DNA from: Embleya sp042956465
Lineage (GTDB): Bacteria; Actinomycetota; Actinomycetes; Streptomycetales; Streptomycetaceae
Length of the DNA stretch: 64,000 nucleotides
Direction: 5' to 3'
Assembly (NCBI RefSeq): GCF_042956465.1
Contig: NZ_JBIBGL010000003.1
Span: forward strand, 124,001 to 188,000
The translations under genes were made by a program, and so were the position numbers. The notes beneath the pieces were generated by a model, which searched no databases, was not told where the DNA came from, and saw only the letters and a list, made by a program, of their open reading frames with translations. Within the stretch, counting starts at the first letter, position 1. Each line of letters begins with the position of its first letter. Positions 47,330-56,522 of this stretch are shown here, in pieces.

Positions 47330-48790
47330 TCACACGGTGAGCGGTCGATCGGTGGGTCGGATCGGCGACGGCAGGTTGGTGCCGCCGGTCAACCAGGCGT
47401 CCACCGCGGCCGCGCACGAGCGGCCCTCGGCGATCGCCCAGACGATCAGGGACTGTCCGCGTCCGGCGTCGCCGGCCACGAACACGCCGTCCACGTTGGT
47501 CGCGAACGCCTCGTCCCGGGCCACGTTGCCGCGCTCGTCCAGGGCCAGTCCGAGCTGTTCGACCAGGCCGTTGGAGCGGTCGGTCCCGGTGAAGCCCATC
47601 GCCAGGAACACGAAGTCCGCCGGGATCTCCCGCTCGGTGCCGGGCACCGGCACGAAGCGGCCGTTCTCGAAGACCACCTCGACCAGCTTGAGCGCCTTGA
47701 CCCGGCCGTCCTCGCCGCCCACGAATTCCTGGGTGTTGACCGCGTACACGCGCTCGCCGCCCTCTTCGTGCGCGCTGGCCACCCGGTAGGTCATCGGGTA
47801 GGTAGGCCACGGCTGTGCGGCGGGCCGCTCCTCGGTGGGCCGGGGCATGATCTCCAGTTGGGTGACCGAGGCGGCGCCCTGGCGGTGTGCGGTACCCAGG
47901 CAGTCCGCGCCGGTGTCACCGCCGCCGATGATCACCACGTGCTTCCCGGCCACGTCGATCGGCGAGGCGACCAGGTCGCCCTCCTGCACCTTGTTGGCGA
48001 ACGGCAGGTATTCCATCGCCTGGTGGATGCCGCCGAACTCGCGCCCGGGGATCGGCAGGTCGCGCGCGGCGGTGGCGCCGGCGGCGATCACCACCGAGTC
48101 GTAGCGCCGGCGCAGCTTGGCCGCGTCCAGGTCCGTGCCGATCTGCATGCCGGTGTAGAACTTGGTGCCTTCCGCGCGCATCTGTTCGATGCGCCGGTTG
48201 ATGTGCCGCTTCTCCATCTTGAATTCGGGGATGCCGTAGCGCAGCAGTCCGCCGATCCGGTCCGCCCGCTCGTACACGGCGACGGTGTGGCCGGCCCGGG
48301 TGAGTTGCTGGGCGACGGCGAGGCCGGCCGGGCCGGAGCCGATCACCGCGACGGTCTTGCCGGAGAGCCGGTCGGGCGGTTGCGGGGCGACGTTGTTGTC
48401 GTCCCAGGCCCGGTCGATGATCGAGACTTCGACGTTCTTGATGGTGACCGGCGGCTGGTTGATGCCGAGCACGCAGGCGGCCTCGCAGGGCGCGGGGCAC
48501 AGTCGGCCGGTGAACTCCGGGAAGTTGTTGGTCGCGTGCAGTCGTTCGCTCGCGGTCTGCCAGTCGTCGCGCCAGACCAGGTCGTTCCACTCGGGGATGA
48601 TGTTCCCCAGCGGGCAGCCGTTGTGGCAGAACGGGATGCCGCAGTCCATGCAGCGGCCGGCCTGTTCGGTGATGATCGGGAGCAGGGTGCGCTCCTCGTA
48701 CACCTCCTTCCAGTCCCGGATGCGCACGTCGACGGGGCGACGCTTGCCGAGCTCTTGGGGCGTGGTCAAAAAGCCCTTCGGGTCAGCCAT
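47330..48790 (-). CDS. gltD: Glutamate synthase small subunit
   Basis: 486-residue NADPH-dependent beta subunit. N-terminal cysteines (CMDCGIPFCHNGCPLGN and CPAPCEAACVLGIN, within about 42-115) bind [4Fe-4S] clusters; FAD motif VIGSGPAGLAVAQ (about 150-162) and NADPH motif VIIGGGDTGADCLG (about 288-301) follow, and the C-terminal FVAGDAGRGQSLIVWAIAEG, in part, completes the flavin fold. It passes electrons from NADPH to GltB. ATG 48790 overlaps the gltB stop by 8 bp. Confidence 0.97.
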   Translation of the reverse strand: MADPKGFLTTPQELGKRRPVDVRIRDWKEVYEERTLLPIITEQAGRCMDCGIPFCHNGCPLGNIIPEWNDLVWRDDWQTASERLHATNNFPEFTGRLCPAPCEAACVLGINQPPVTIKNVEVSIIDRAWDDNNVAPQPPDRLSGKTVAVIGSGPAGLAVAQQLTRAGHTVAVYERADRIGGLLRYGIPEFKMEKRHINRRIEQMRAEGTKFYTGMQIGTDLDAAKLRRRYDSVVIAAGATAARDLPIPGREFGGIHQAMEYLPFANKVQEGDLVASPIDVAGKHVVIIGGGDTGADCLGTAHRQGAASVTQLEIMPRPTEERPAAQPWPTYPMTYRVASAHEEGGERVYAVNTQEFVGGEDGRVKALKLVEVVFENGRFVPVPGTEREIPADFVFLAMGFTGTDRSNGLVEQLGLALDERGNVARDEAFATNVDGVFVAGDAGRGQSLIVWAIAEGRSCAAAVDAWLTGGTNLPSPIRPTDRPLTV

Positions 48791-51700
48791 GAACCGCCTC
48801 CATCATCTTCTGGACGATCTCGGTCTCGGTGAGACCGGCTCGCTCGGCGGCGTCCTTGGCGGCGAGCACTGCCTTGTAGTCCCTGGGCAGGATCTTGGTG
48901 AAGCGCCGGGAGGCGGCGTCCCAGTCGGAGAGCAGGGCTTCGGCGACGGCCGAGCCGGTCTCCTCGTGGTGCCGGCGCACAACGTCGTGCAGTTCGGCGC
49001 TGTCCGCGGCGTCGAGTTCCTCGACGCCGACGAGTTCGGTGTTGATGTTGTCCGGGTCGGCGTCGAGCAGGTAGGCGACGCCCCCGGACATGCCGGCGGC
49101 GAAGTTGCGGCCGGTACGACCGAGCACCACGGCCCGGCCGCCGGTCATGTACTCGCAGCCGTGGTCGCCGACACCCTCGACGACGGCGGTGGCGCCGGAG
49201 TTGCGCACGCAGAAGCGTTCGCCGACGACGCCGCGCAGGTAGATCTCGCCGCTGGTGGCGCCGTAGCCGATCACGTTGCCGGCGATGATGTTGTCCTCGG
49301 CGGCGAAGGGCGCGGTGCGGTGCGGGCGCACGGTGATCCGACCGCCGGACAGGCCCTTGCCGACGTAGTCGTTGCCGTCGCCTTCGAGCCGCAGGGTGAT
49401 GCCCTTGGGCACGAACGCGCCGAACGATTGGCCGGCGGAGCCGGTCAGGGTGATGTCGATGGTGTCGTCGGGCAGGCCCGCGCCGCGGTAGCGCTTGGTG
49501 ACCTCGTGGCCGAGCATCGTGCCGACGGTGCGGTTGGTGTTTTGCACGGGGAGGTTGATGACGACCTTCTCACCGTTTTCCAGCGCGTCGGCGCTGAGTT
49601 GGATGAGCTGGTTGTCCAGCGCCTTGGCCAACCCGTGGTCCTGCGGGCTGGTGTGGTGCAGGGCCGCGCCTTCGGCGAGGGCGGGCACGTGGAACAGCGG
49701 CGCGAGGTCGAGACCTTCGGCCTTCCAGTGCTCGATCGCCGCGCTGGTGTCCAGGAGTTCGGCGTGGCCGACGGCCTCCTCCAGCGTGCGGAAGCCGAGT
49801 TCGGCAAGCAGTTCGCGGACTTCTTCGGCGATGAATTCGAAGAAGTTGACCACGTGGTCGGCCTGACCGTTGTAGCGCTCGCGCAGCACGGGGTTTTGCG
49901 TGGCGACGCCCACGGGGCAGGTGTCGAGGTGGCAGACCCGCATCATCACGCAGCCGGAGACCACGAGCGGCGCGGTGGCGAAGCCGTATTCCTCGGCGCC
50001 GAGCAGGGCCGCGACCAGTACGTCGCGGCCGGTCTTGAGCTGGCCGTCGGTCTGCACCACGATGCGGTCGCGCAGGCCGTTGAGCAGCAGGGTCTGCTGG
50101 GTCTCGGCGAGGCCGAGTTCCCAGGGGCCGCCCGCGTGCTTGAGCGAGGTGAGCGGCGAGGCGCCGGTGCCGCCGTCGTGGCCGGAGATGAGCACCACGT
50201 CGGCGTGTGCCTTGGATACGCCGGCGGCGACCGTGCCGACACCGACCTCGGCGACCAGCTTCACGTGCACCCGAGCCGCCGGGTTGGCGTTCTTGAGGTC
50301 GTGGATGAGCTGGGCGAGGTCCTCGATCGAGTAGATGTCGTGGTGCGGCGGCGGCGAGATGAGGCCGACGCCGGGGGTGGAGTGCCGGGTGCGGGCGACC
50401 CAGGGGTAGACCTTGTGGCCGGGCAGTTGGCCGCCCTCGCCGGGCTTGGCGCCCTGGGCCATCTTGATCTGGATGTCGTCCGCGTTGACCAGGTATTCGC
50501 TGGTGACGCCGAATCGGCCGGAGGCGACCTGCTTGATCGCCGAGCGCCGCTCGGGGTCGTACAGCCGCTCGGGGTCCTCGCCGCCTTCGCCGGTGTTGGA
50601 CTTGCCGCCGAGCCGGTTCATCGCGATGGCCAGCGTCTGGTGCGCCTCCATCGAGATGGAGCCGTAGGACATCGCGCCGGTGGAGAAGCGCTTGACGATC
50701 TCGGAGACGGGTTCGACCTCGTCGATCGGGATCGCCGTGCGGGCGCCGGTCTTGAACGCGAACAGGCCGCGCAGGGTCATCAGCCGCTTGGACTGCTCGT
50801 CCACGCGCGAGGTGTACTTCTTGAAGATGTCGTAGCGGCGGGTCCGGGTGGAGTGCTGGAGCCGGAAGACCGTCTCGGGGTCGAACAGGTGCGGTTCGCC
50901 TTCGCGGCGCCACTGGTACTCGCCGCCGATCTCCAGTCGGCGGTGCGAGGGGGCGATGCCGGTGGGCGGGTAGGCCTTGGCGTGCCGGCGGGCGACCTCC
51001 TCGGCGACGATGTCCAGGCCGATGCCGCCGAGCTTGCTGGTGGTGCCGGTGAAGTATTCGGCGACGAAGTCCTCGGCGAGGCCGACGGCTTCGAAGACCT
51101 GGGCGCCGCGGTAGGAGGCGACGGTGGAGATGCCCATCTTGGACATCACCTTCAGCACGCCCTTGCCCAGTGCCTTGATCAGGTTGCGGATGGCCTGTTC
51201 GGGGGCGATGTCGGCGAGGAAGACGCCCTCGCGGACCAGGTCCTCGACGGATTCCATCGCGAGGTAGGGGTTGACCGCGGCGGCGCCGTAGCCGATCAGG
51301 AGCGCGATGTGGTGGACCTCGCGCACGTCGCCGGCCTCGACGATCAGGCCGACCTGGGTGCGGGTCTTGGTCCGGATCAGGTGGTGGTGCACGGCGGAGG
51401 TGAGCAGCAGCGAGGGGATCGGCGCGTGCTCGGCGTCCGAATGGCGGTCGGACAGGACCACGATGCGGGCGCCGTCGGCGATCGCGCCGGTGGTCTCGGT
51501 GCGGATTTCCTCGAGTCGCTTGGCCAGCGCGGCGCCGCCGCCGTCGACCGGGTAGAGCCCGGAGATGGTGACGGCCTTCAGGCCCGGCTGGTCGCCGTCG
51601 AGGTTGATGTGGATCAGCTTGGCGAGCTCGTCGTTGTCGAGCACCGGGAAGGGCAGGACGACGTTGCGGCAGTCGGCGGGCTGGGCGTCGAGCAGGTTGC

Positions 51701-53345
51701 CCTCGGGGCCGACGAAGCTGCCGAGCGAGGTGACGAGTTCTTCCCGGATCGCGTCCAGCGGCGGGTTGGTGACCTGCGCGAAGAGCTGGACGAAGTAGTC
51801 GAAGAGCAGCCGGGGCTTGGCGGAGAGTGCGGCGATCGGGCTGTCGGTGCCCATCGAGCCGAGCGGTTCGCCGCCGGCCCGGGCCATCGGCGCCAGGATG
51901 ACGCGCAGCTCTTCCTCGGTGTAGCCGAAGGTCTGCTGGCGGCGGGAGACGGAGGCGTGCGTGTGCACGACGTGCTCGCGCTCGGGCAGGTCCTCCAGGT
52001 TGATCAGGCCGCCGTGCAGCCATTCCTGGTAGGGGTGCTCGGCGGCGAGCGCGGTCTTGATCTCGTCGTCCTCGACGATCCGCCGGTCGTGGGTGTCCAC
52101 GAGGAACATCCGGCCGGGCTGGAGTCGGCCCTTGCGCACGATCCTGGCGGGGTCGATGTCCAGGACGCCGACCTCGGAGGAGAGCACGACCAGGCCGTCG
52201 TCGGTGACCCAGTAGCGCGAGGGTCGCAGGCCGTTGCGGTCCAGGACGGCGCCGATCAGGGTGCCGTCGGTGAAGGTGACGCAGGCCGGTCCGTCCCACG
52301 GCTCCATCACGGTGGCGTGGAACTTGTAGAAGGCGCGCCGGGCGGCGTCCATCGTGGCGTGGTTCTCCCACGCCTCGGGGATCATCATCAGCACGGCGTG
52401 CGGGAGCGGCCGGCCGCCCAGGTGGAGCAGTTCCAGGACCTCGTCGAAGGACGCCGAGTCGGACGCGTCGGGCGTGCAGATCGGGTACAGCCGGCTCAGG
52501 TCGCCGGGGATCAGGTCGGTGGCGAGCATCGACTCGCGCGCGGCCATCCAGTTGCGGTTGCCCTTGACGGTGTTGATCTCGCCGTTGTGCGCGATGAAGC
52601 GGTACGGGTGGGCGAGGGGCCAGGCCGGGAAGGTGTTGGTGGAGAACCGCGAGTGCACGAGGCCGATCGCGGACGCCAGGCGCCGGTCGGACAGGTCCGG
52701 GAAGAACGGCTCCAGTTGCCCGGTGGTGAGCATGCCCTTGTAGACGAGGGTGCGCGCGGACAGCGAGGCGAAGTAGACCTCGACCTCGCGTTCGGCGCGC
52801 TTGCGCAGCGCGAAGGCGAGCCGGTCGAGGGCGATCCCGGTGACGGTGTCGTCGACGCCGGCGACGAACAGTTGCGCGAAGCGCGGCATCGTCTCGGCGG
52901 CCATCGAGCCGACCAGGCCGGGCGTGGTGGGCACCTCGCGCCAGCCGAGCACGCGCAGGTTCTCCTCGGCGGCGATCCGCTCGATGGAGGACTTGGCGCG
53001 GCCGGCGTGCACGTCGTCGTCGGGCAGGAAGGCGATGCCGACGGCGTAGCCGCCCGCGGCGGGCAGCTCGAAGCGGACGCTCTCGCGCAGGAAGGTGTCC
53101 GGGACCTGGATCAGGATGCCCGCGCCGTCGCCGGTGTCGGCCTCGGCGCCGGTGGCGCCCCGGTGCTCCATGTTCCGCAGGACGGTCAGGGCCTGGTCGA
53201 CGATGTCGTGGCTGGGCTCGCCGGTGAGCGTGGCCACGAATCCGACACCGCAGGCGTCGTGCTCGTTACGGGGGTCGTACAACCCCTGTGCCGCGGGAAG
53301 CGCGGAGAAGAGGGGGCCCGGAGTTGCGGGCATGGCAGGAGGCAT
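48783..53345 (-). CDS. gltB: Glutamate synthase large subunit
   Basis: 1520-residue alpha subunit converting glutamine plus 2-oxoglutarate to two glutamates. A 31-residue leader precedes the nucleophile Cys32 (HDACGVGF) of the class II amidotransferase domain; the leader is presumably removed. The central domain, the FMN domain (STGAMSYGSIS, ISGHDGGTGASPL) and the 3Fe-4S cysteines (CVMMRVCHLDTC) follow, then the C-terminal beta-helix with Gly-rich repeats (VGKGLSGGRI, YMTGGRAVVLG, FAAGMSGG). ATG 53345 has GGGAG six bases upstream. Coupled to gltD. Confidence 0.98.
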   Translation of the reverse strand: MPPAMPATPGPLFSALPAAQGLYDPRNEHDACGVGFVATLTGEPSHDIVDQALTVLRNMEHRGATGAEADTGDGAGILIQVPDTFLRESVRFELPAAGGYAVGIAFLPDDDVHAGRAKSSIERIAAEENLRVLGWREVPTTPGLVGSMAAETMPRFAQLFVAGVDDTVTGIALDRLAFALRKRAEREVEVYFASLSARTLVYKGMLTTGQLEPFFPDLSDRRLASAIGLVHSRFSTNTFPAWPLAHPYRFIAHNGEINTVKGNRNWMAARESMLATDLIPGDLSRLYPICTPDASDSASFDEVLELLHLGGRPLPHAVLMMIPEAWENHATMDAARRAFYKFHATVMEPWDGPACVTFTDGTLIGAVLDRNGLRPSRYWVTDDGLVVLSSEVGVLDIDPARIVRKGRLQPGRMFLVDTHDRRIVEDDEIKTALAAEHPYQEWLHGGLINLEDLPEREHVVHTHASVSRRQQTFGYTEEELRVILAPMARAGGEPLGSMGTDSPIAALSAKPRLLFDYFVQLFAQVTNPPLDAIREELVTSLGSFVGPEGNLLDAQPADCRNVVLPFPVLDNDELAKLIHINLDGDQPGLKAVTISGLYPVDGGGAALAKRLEEIRTETTGAIADGARIVVLSDRHSDAEHAPIPSLLLTSAVHHHLIRTKTRTQVGLIVEAGDVREVHHIALLIGYGAAAVNPYLAMESVEDLVREGVFLADIAPEQAIRNLIKALGKGVLKVMSKMGISTVASYRGAQVFEAVGLAEDFVAEYFTGTTSKLGGIGLDIVAEEVARRHAKAYPPTGIAPSHRRLEIGGEYQWRREGEPHLFDPETVFRLQHSTRTRRYDIFKKYTSRVDEQSKRLMTLRGLFAFKTGARTAIPIDEVEPVSEIVKRFSTGAMSYGSISMEAHQTLAIAMNRLGGKSNTGEGGEDPERLYDPERRSAIKQVASGRFGVTSEYLVNADDIQIKMAQGAKPGEGGQLPGHKVYPWVARTRHSTPGVGLISPPPHHDIYSIEDLAQLIHDLKNANPAARVHVKLVAEVGVGTVAAGVSKAHADVVLISGHDGGTGASPLTSLKHAGGPWELGLAETQQTLLLNGLRDRIVVQTDGQLKTGRDVLVAALLGAEEYGFATAPLVVSGCVMMRVCHLDTCPVGVATQNPVLRERYNGQADHVVNFFEFIAEEVRELLAELGFRTLEEAVGHAELLDTSAAIEHWKAEGLDLAPLFHVPALAEGAALHHTSPQDHGLAKALDNQLIQLSADALENGEKVVINLPVQNTNRTVGTMLGHEVTKRYRGAGLPDDTIDITLTGSAGQSFGAFVPKGITLRLEGDGNDYVGKGLSGGRITVRPHRTAPFAAEDNIIAGNVIGYGATSGEIYLRGVVGERFCVRNSGATAVVEGVGDHGCEYMTGGRAVVLGRTGRNFAAGMSGGVAYLLDADPDNINTELVGVEELDAADSAELHDVVRRHHEETGSAVAEALLSDWDAASRRFTKILPRDYKAVLAAKDAAERAGLTETEIVQKMMEAVHG

Positions 53346-53645
53346 GGGCGCTCCCGTCGTCGTCGTGGCGTGTGGTGCGCAACAGGGACGACGTTGGCCC
53401 TCTGCGATTTCGTGCAGGTTACACGATCGGTACGTGTATCCGGAACCCGGGACAAACCCGTCTCACCATGCGGTCACCAGGGTGTACCGGTGGTTCACGG
53501 ACGCTGCGCCGCGCCGGTCGCCTCGGCATGTCAGCTGCCTCATTCCCGACCATCCCGGTACCGAAACTGGGTGTCCGACCCGTGGGAATCGGTGGTTTCC
53601 GGGTGGGGTCGCGGTGCTACACCCGTGTTACGTATGCCTCACCCG
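53346..53645. promoter_or_regulatory. gltB upstream region
   Basis: 300 bp between gltB and the VIT-family gene; should hold the gltB promoter and 5' UTR. Scattered GTnAC-like pentamers (near 53418, 53475 and 53625) are present but not spaced as a convincing GlnR box. No gene seen. Confidence 0.45.
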
Positions 53646-54395
53646 TCACACCTGGCGGCCGATCAGCAGGCCGAGCAGGTAGGTCAGCCCGCCCGCGGCG
53701 GCGCCGAGGACCAACTGGCGGGTGCCGCCGAACCACCACGGTCGCGCGGTCACCCGCGAGACCACGGCGCCGGCGCCGAACAGGCCGAGCGCGGTCAGCA
53801 CCAGGGCGGGCGCCAACGTGCCGGCGCCGAGCAGGTAGGGCAGCAGCGGGAGCAGCGCGCCGATGGCGAAGAAGGCGAACGAGGAGCCGGCGGCGAGCCA
53901 CGGCGAGGGCAGGTCGTGCGGGTCGACGCCGAGTTCCTCGCGGGCGTGGATCTCCAGGGCCAGTTCGGGGTCGCGGGAGAGTTGGCGGGCCACCTCGACG
54001 GCGAGGTCCTCGTCCAGGCCGCGGGCGATGTAGAGCTCGGCGAGTTCGCGCTGTTCGGCCTCGGGGCTGCGGCACAGTTCGCGGCGCTCCACCTCGACCT
54101 CGGCGCGGGCCAGCTCGGCCTGCGAGGCGACCGAGGTGTACTCCCCCGCCGCCATCGAGAAGGCGCCGCCGGCCAGTCCGGCCAGCCCGGTGACCACGAC
54201 GGTCCTGGGTGTGGCGTCGCTGCCGACGATGCCGGCGATCAGCGCGAAGTTGGAGACCAGTCCGTCCATCGCGCCGAACACGGCCGGGCGCAGCCAACCG
54301 CCGCCGATGTCGCGGTGGGTGTGGTCGATGCCGTCCCGGTGCCCGAGCGTCGGGCCTGCGTCGGGGACCTCGGCGGCTGTGTCGGTGGTCTTCAA
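53646..54395 (-). CDS. VIT1/CCC1-family iron or manganese transporter
   Basis: 249 residues. A membrane pair near the start (AVFGAMDGLVSNFALIAGIV in part, about 38-58, and GLAGLAGGAFSMAAGEYTSV, about 70-89, with the family Gly/Ser/Glu signature) is followed by a charged helical cytoplasmic segment (about 90-160, rich in Glu, EVEVERRELCRSPEAEQREL in part) and two or three further membrane helices. This is the VIT1/CCC1 layout, in which the acidic helices bind metal. Direction and metal (Fe or Mn) are inferred. It lies 151 bp after lgt's terminator on the opposite side, on the same strand as gltB. Confidence 0.88.
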   Translation of the reverse strand: MKTTDTAAEVPDAGPTLGHRDGIDHTHRDIGGGWLRPAVFGAMDGLVSNFALIAGIVGSDATPRTVVVTGLAGLAGGAFSMAAGEYTSVASQAELARAEVEVERRELCRSPEAEQRELAELYIARGLDEDLAVEVARQLSRDPELALEIHAREELGVDPHDLPSPWLAAGSSFAFFAIGALLPLLPYLLGAGTLAPALVLTALGLFGAGAVVSRVTARPWWFGGTRQLVLGAAAGGLTYLLGLLIGRQV

Positions 54396-54484
54396 GGTCG
54401 TTCGGCCCTCTCGTCACGCTGGGACCTGGACGCTACCGTTTCGGCCCGAACCGCCGCCGGCCAGGAAAGCCTGTCCGAACCCGA

Positions 54485-54530
54485 GGAGGCTGCCCCGAAC
54501 CCGCGGTGTGGCGGGTTCGGGGCAGCCTCC
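54485..54530. terminator. lgt terminator
   Basis: The arms 54485-54504 and 54511-54530 are exact inverses over 20 bp (GGAGGCTGCCCCGAACCCGC on the plus strand) with a 6-base loop, starting 12 bp after the lgt stop. Confidence 0.93.
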
Positions 54531-54542
54531 GGTGCGGCGGGG

Positions 54543-55595
54543 TCAGCCCTTGTCGGCGGGCTTGCGCAGGGCCACGGGGGTGGGCTCGGCGTCGGCGTCG
54601 GCGTCGGCGACCGCATCGGCGTCGGCGTCGGGCCCGTCCGCGTCGCGGCGCGCATCCGCGGTCGCGTCGGCGTCGGCGTCGGCGTCCGTCGCGCTCTTCG
54701 CGTCCTCCGGATCCCACGCCGCCTTCGCGTCCGTCGCGTCCTTCGCGTCCGTCTCCGACTCCGCGTCGTGGCCGCGCAGCGTGGCCGGATCCTCGCGGCC
54801 GGGGTGCTTGCGTGCCGAGATCCAGATGTAGGCGATCGCGCCGGCGAACACGAGGATCGCGGTCCAGTTGTTCAGCCGCATGCCCAGCACGTGTTCGGCG
54901 TCGTCGACGCGCATGTACTCGATCCAGAATCTGCCCACCGTGTAGCCCGCGACGTAGAGCGCGAAGGCCCGGCCGTGGCCCAGCTTGAATCGGCGGTCGG
55001 CCCAGATCACCAGCGCCGCGACGCCCACGCACCACAGCGACTCGTACAGAAACGTCGGGTGGAAGGTGCCGGCCTGACCGGGGTCGATCACGTTGTGGTC
55101 GCCGTCGATCTTCACCGCCCAGGGCACGTCGCTCTCGCGGCCGTAGAGCTCCTGGTTGAACCAGTTGCCCCAGCGGCCCACGGCCTGGGCGAGCACGATG
55201 CCCGGGGCGAGCGCGTCGGCCAACGCGGGTAGCGGGATGCCCCGGCGCCGGCAGCCGATCCAGGCGCCCACCCCGCCGAGCGCGATCGCGCCCCAGATGC
55301 CGAGGCCGCCCTTCCAGACGGCGAAGGCCTGCATGGGGTCGCCGCCGTCGCCGAAGTACGGTCCCGGCGTGGTGATGACGTGGTAGAGGCGGCCTCCGAC
55401 GAGGCCGAAGGGCACCATCCACACGGCGATGTCGCCGACGGTGCCGGCGCGGCCGCCTCGGGCGACCCAGCGTCGCTCGCCGAGCCAGATCGCGAGGACG
55501 ACACCGAGAATGATGCACAGCGCGTAGCCGCGCAGCGGGATCGGACCGAGGTCGATCCGGCCGCGGGAGGGGCTGGGAATGAATGCGAGGTCCAT
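54543..55595 (-). CDS. lgt: Prolipoprotein diacylglyceryl transferase with Asp/Ala tail
   Basis: Membrane enzyme transferring diacylglycerol to the lipobox Cys of exported lipoproteins, including the Rieske and LivK lipoproteins here. 350 residues from ATG 55595. Core motifs: GGRLYHV (67-73), WKGGLGIWGA and the signature GRWGNWFNQELYG (140-152), then the C-terminal YTVGRFWIEYMR. After about residue 275 comes a hydrophilic tail of about 75 residues, largely Asp-Ala repeats, encoded by GGCGTC-type hexamers. A longer start at 55664 lacks a ribosome site. Confidence 0.95.
   Translation of the reverse strand: MDLAFIPSPSRGRIDLGPIPLRGYALCIILGVVLAIWLGERRWVARGGRAGTVGDIAVWMVPFGLVGGRLYHVITTPGPYFGDGGDPMQAFAVWKGGLGIWGAIALGGVGAWIGCRRRGIPLPALADALAPGIVLAQAVGRWGNWFNQELYGRESDVPWAVKIDGDHNVIDPGQAGTFHPTFLYESLWCVGVAALVIWADRRFKLGHGRAFALYVAGYTVGRFWIEYMRVDDAEHVLGMRLNNWTAILVFAGAIAYIWISARKHPGREDPATLRGHDAESETDAKDATDAKAAWDPEDAKSATDADADADATADARRDADGPDADADAVADADADAEPTPVALRKPADKG
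54585..54690. repeat. GGCGTC-type hexamer tracts inside lgt
   Basis: Short runs of GTCGGC/GGCGTC units around 54586-54635 and 54664-54690 encode the Asp-Ala tail of Lgt. Because the unit is six bases, unit gain or loss would keep the frame. Confidence 0.7.
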
Positions 55596-55653
55596 GGCGG
55601 ATACGACGCTACCGGGTGTGGGGGCGAACGTGTGCCGGCGGGCACATGCGAAC

Positions 55654-55685
55654 GGGCGCGGCACCGGGGAAACGGTGCCGCGCCC
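55654..55685 (-). terminator. Terminator after the DsbA-like/MauE pair
   Basis: GGGCGCGGCACCG (55654-55666) and CGGTGCCGCGCCC (55673-55685) form a perfect 13-bp stem with a 6-base loop, 24 bp after the stop at 55710. Confidence 0.88.
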
Positions 55686-55709
55686 GCGCGTCGGCGGAAC
55701 GGAGGGTGA

Positions 55710-56522
55710 CTACTTGATCGCAGCCAGGATCTGCGCGCGCACCTCGTCGGGGGTGGCCAGGCCGCGACCCTTGACGATCAGGTCGATGGTCTTGCCGTTG
55801 ATACCCGCGGTCGGGGTGCCGGTGACCGGGGTGTCGCCGATCTTGGCGTTCTGGAACGCGTCCTCGACCTTGTCGACCCAGCCGGCCACGCTCAGGTCGT
55901 TGACGCAGGCGTCGAAGGTGGGCGTGCGCAGGCCGTCCACCTTGCCCGCGAGGTCGAGCAGGTAGGACCGACTGGCGAACTTGTCGTCCAGCTCGTTCGG
56001 CTGGTTGGCGAAGAGCGTGTCGTGGTACGGGGCGAACTTGCCCGCGTTCTGCGCGCAGCCGGCGGCGTTGGCCGCGTACTTGGAGCCGTTGCCGCCGAGC
56101 TTGCCGTCCAGGAACGAGGCGATGTGGTAGTCGATCTTGATGGTGCCGGCGTCGGCCATCTGCCGCAGGGTGGGGCCGAGTGCCTTTTCCACCTCGTGGC
56201 AGATCGGGCAGCGGAAGTCCTCGTACATGATCAACGAGGGGGCGTTCGGATTGCTGCCGACGGGGACGCCCAGACCGTCCGCGGACAGGTTCGCGGGGGC
56301 GCTGAACGGCTTGGCGAGCGCGTCCTTCCAGGGGCCCTTCTTCTTGTTGGTCTTGGACATGCCGACGACCACGCCGATGATGGCGACCACCGCGAGGACG
56401 GCCACCACCGCACCTGCGATGACCAGCACGCGCCGGCGCTTGTCCAGCGCCTGCTGCCGGGCGCGCTCCTGGGCCATCCGCTCGCGCGCGGTGCGCTTGC
56501 CTTCGGAATTCTTCGAGCTCAC
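55710..56522 (-). CDS. DsbA-like thioredoxin-fold protein, membrane-anchored (1)
   Basis: 270 residues. A very basic cytoplasmic start (to 31), one membrane anchor (about 32-54) and an extracytoplasmic thioredoxin fold of the DsbA/DSBA_4 type with active site C105-P-I-C108 (EDFRCPICHE). The cis-Pro region is TGTPTAGING near the C-terminus. GTG 56522 overlaps the MauE-like stop (GTGA). It should form or shuffle disulfides in exported proteins, with the MauE-like protein as probable redox partner. Confidence 0.88.
   Translation of the reverse strand: MSSKNSEGKRTARERMAQERARQQALDKRRRVLVIAGAVVAVLAVVAIIGVVVGMSKTNKKKGPWKDALAKPFSAPANLSADGLGVPVGSNPNAPSLIMYEDFRCPICHEVEKALGPTLRQMADAGTIKIDYHIASFLDGKLGGNGSKYAANAAGCAQNAGKFAPYHDTLFANQPNELDDKFASRSYLLDLAGKVDGLRTPTFDACVNDLSVAGWVDKVEDAFQNAKIGDTPVTGTPTAGINGKTIDLIVKGRGLATPDEVRAQILAAIK

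Noticed and set aside
53346..53645. GlnR binding site before gltB
   Set aside because: GTnAC-like pentamers occur but not with the required spacing and partner GAAAC elements.
48285..55232. A 2315-codon open frame on the plus strand antisense to gltD, gltB and beyond
   Set aside because: It runs through several clearly real minus-strand genes and has no family motifs; long antisense frames are expected from GC-rich third positions.
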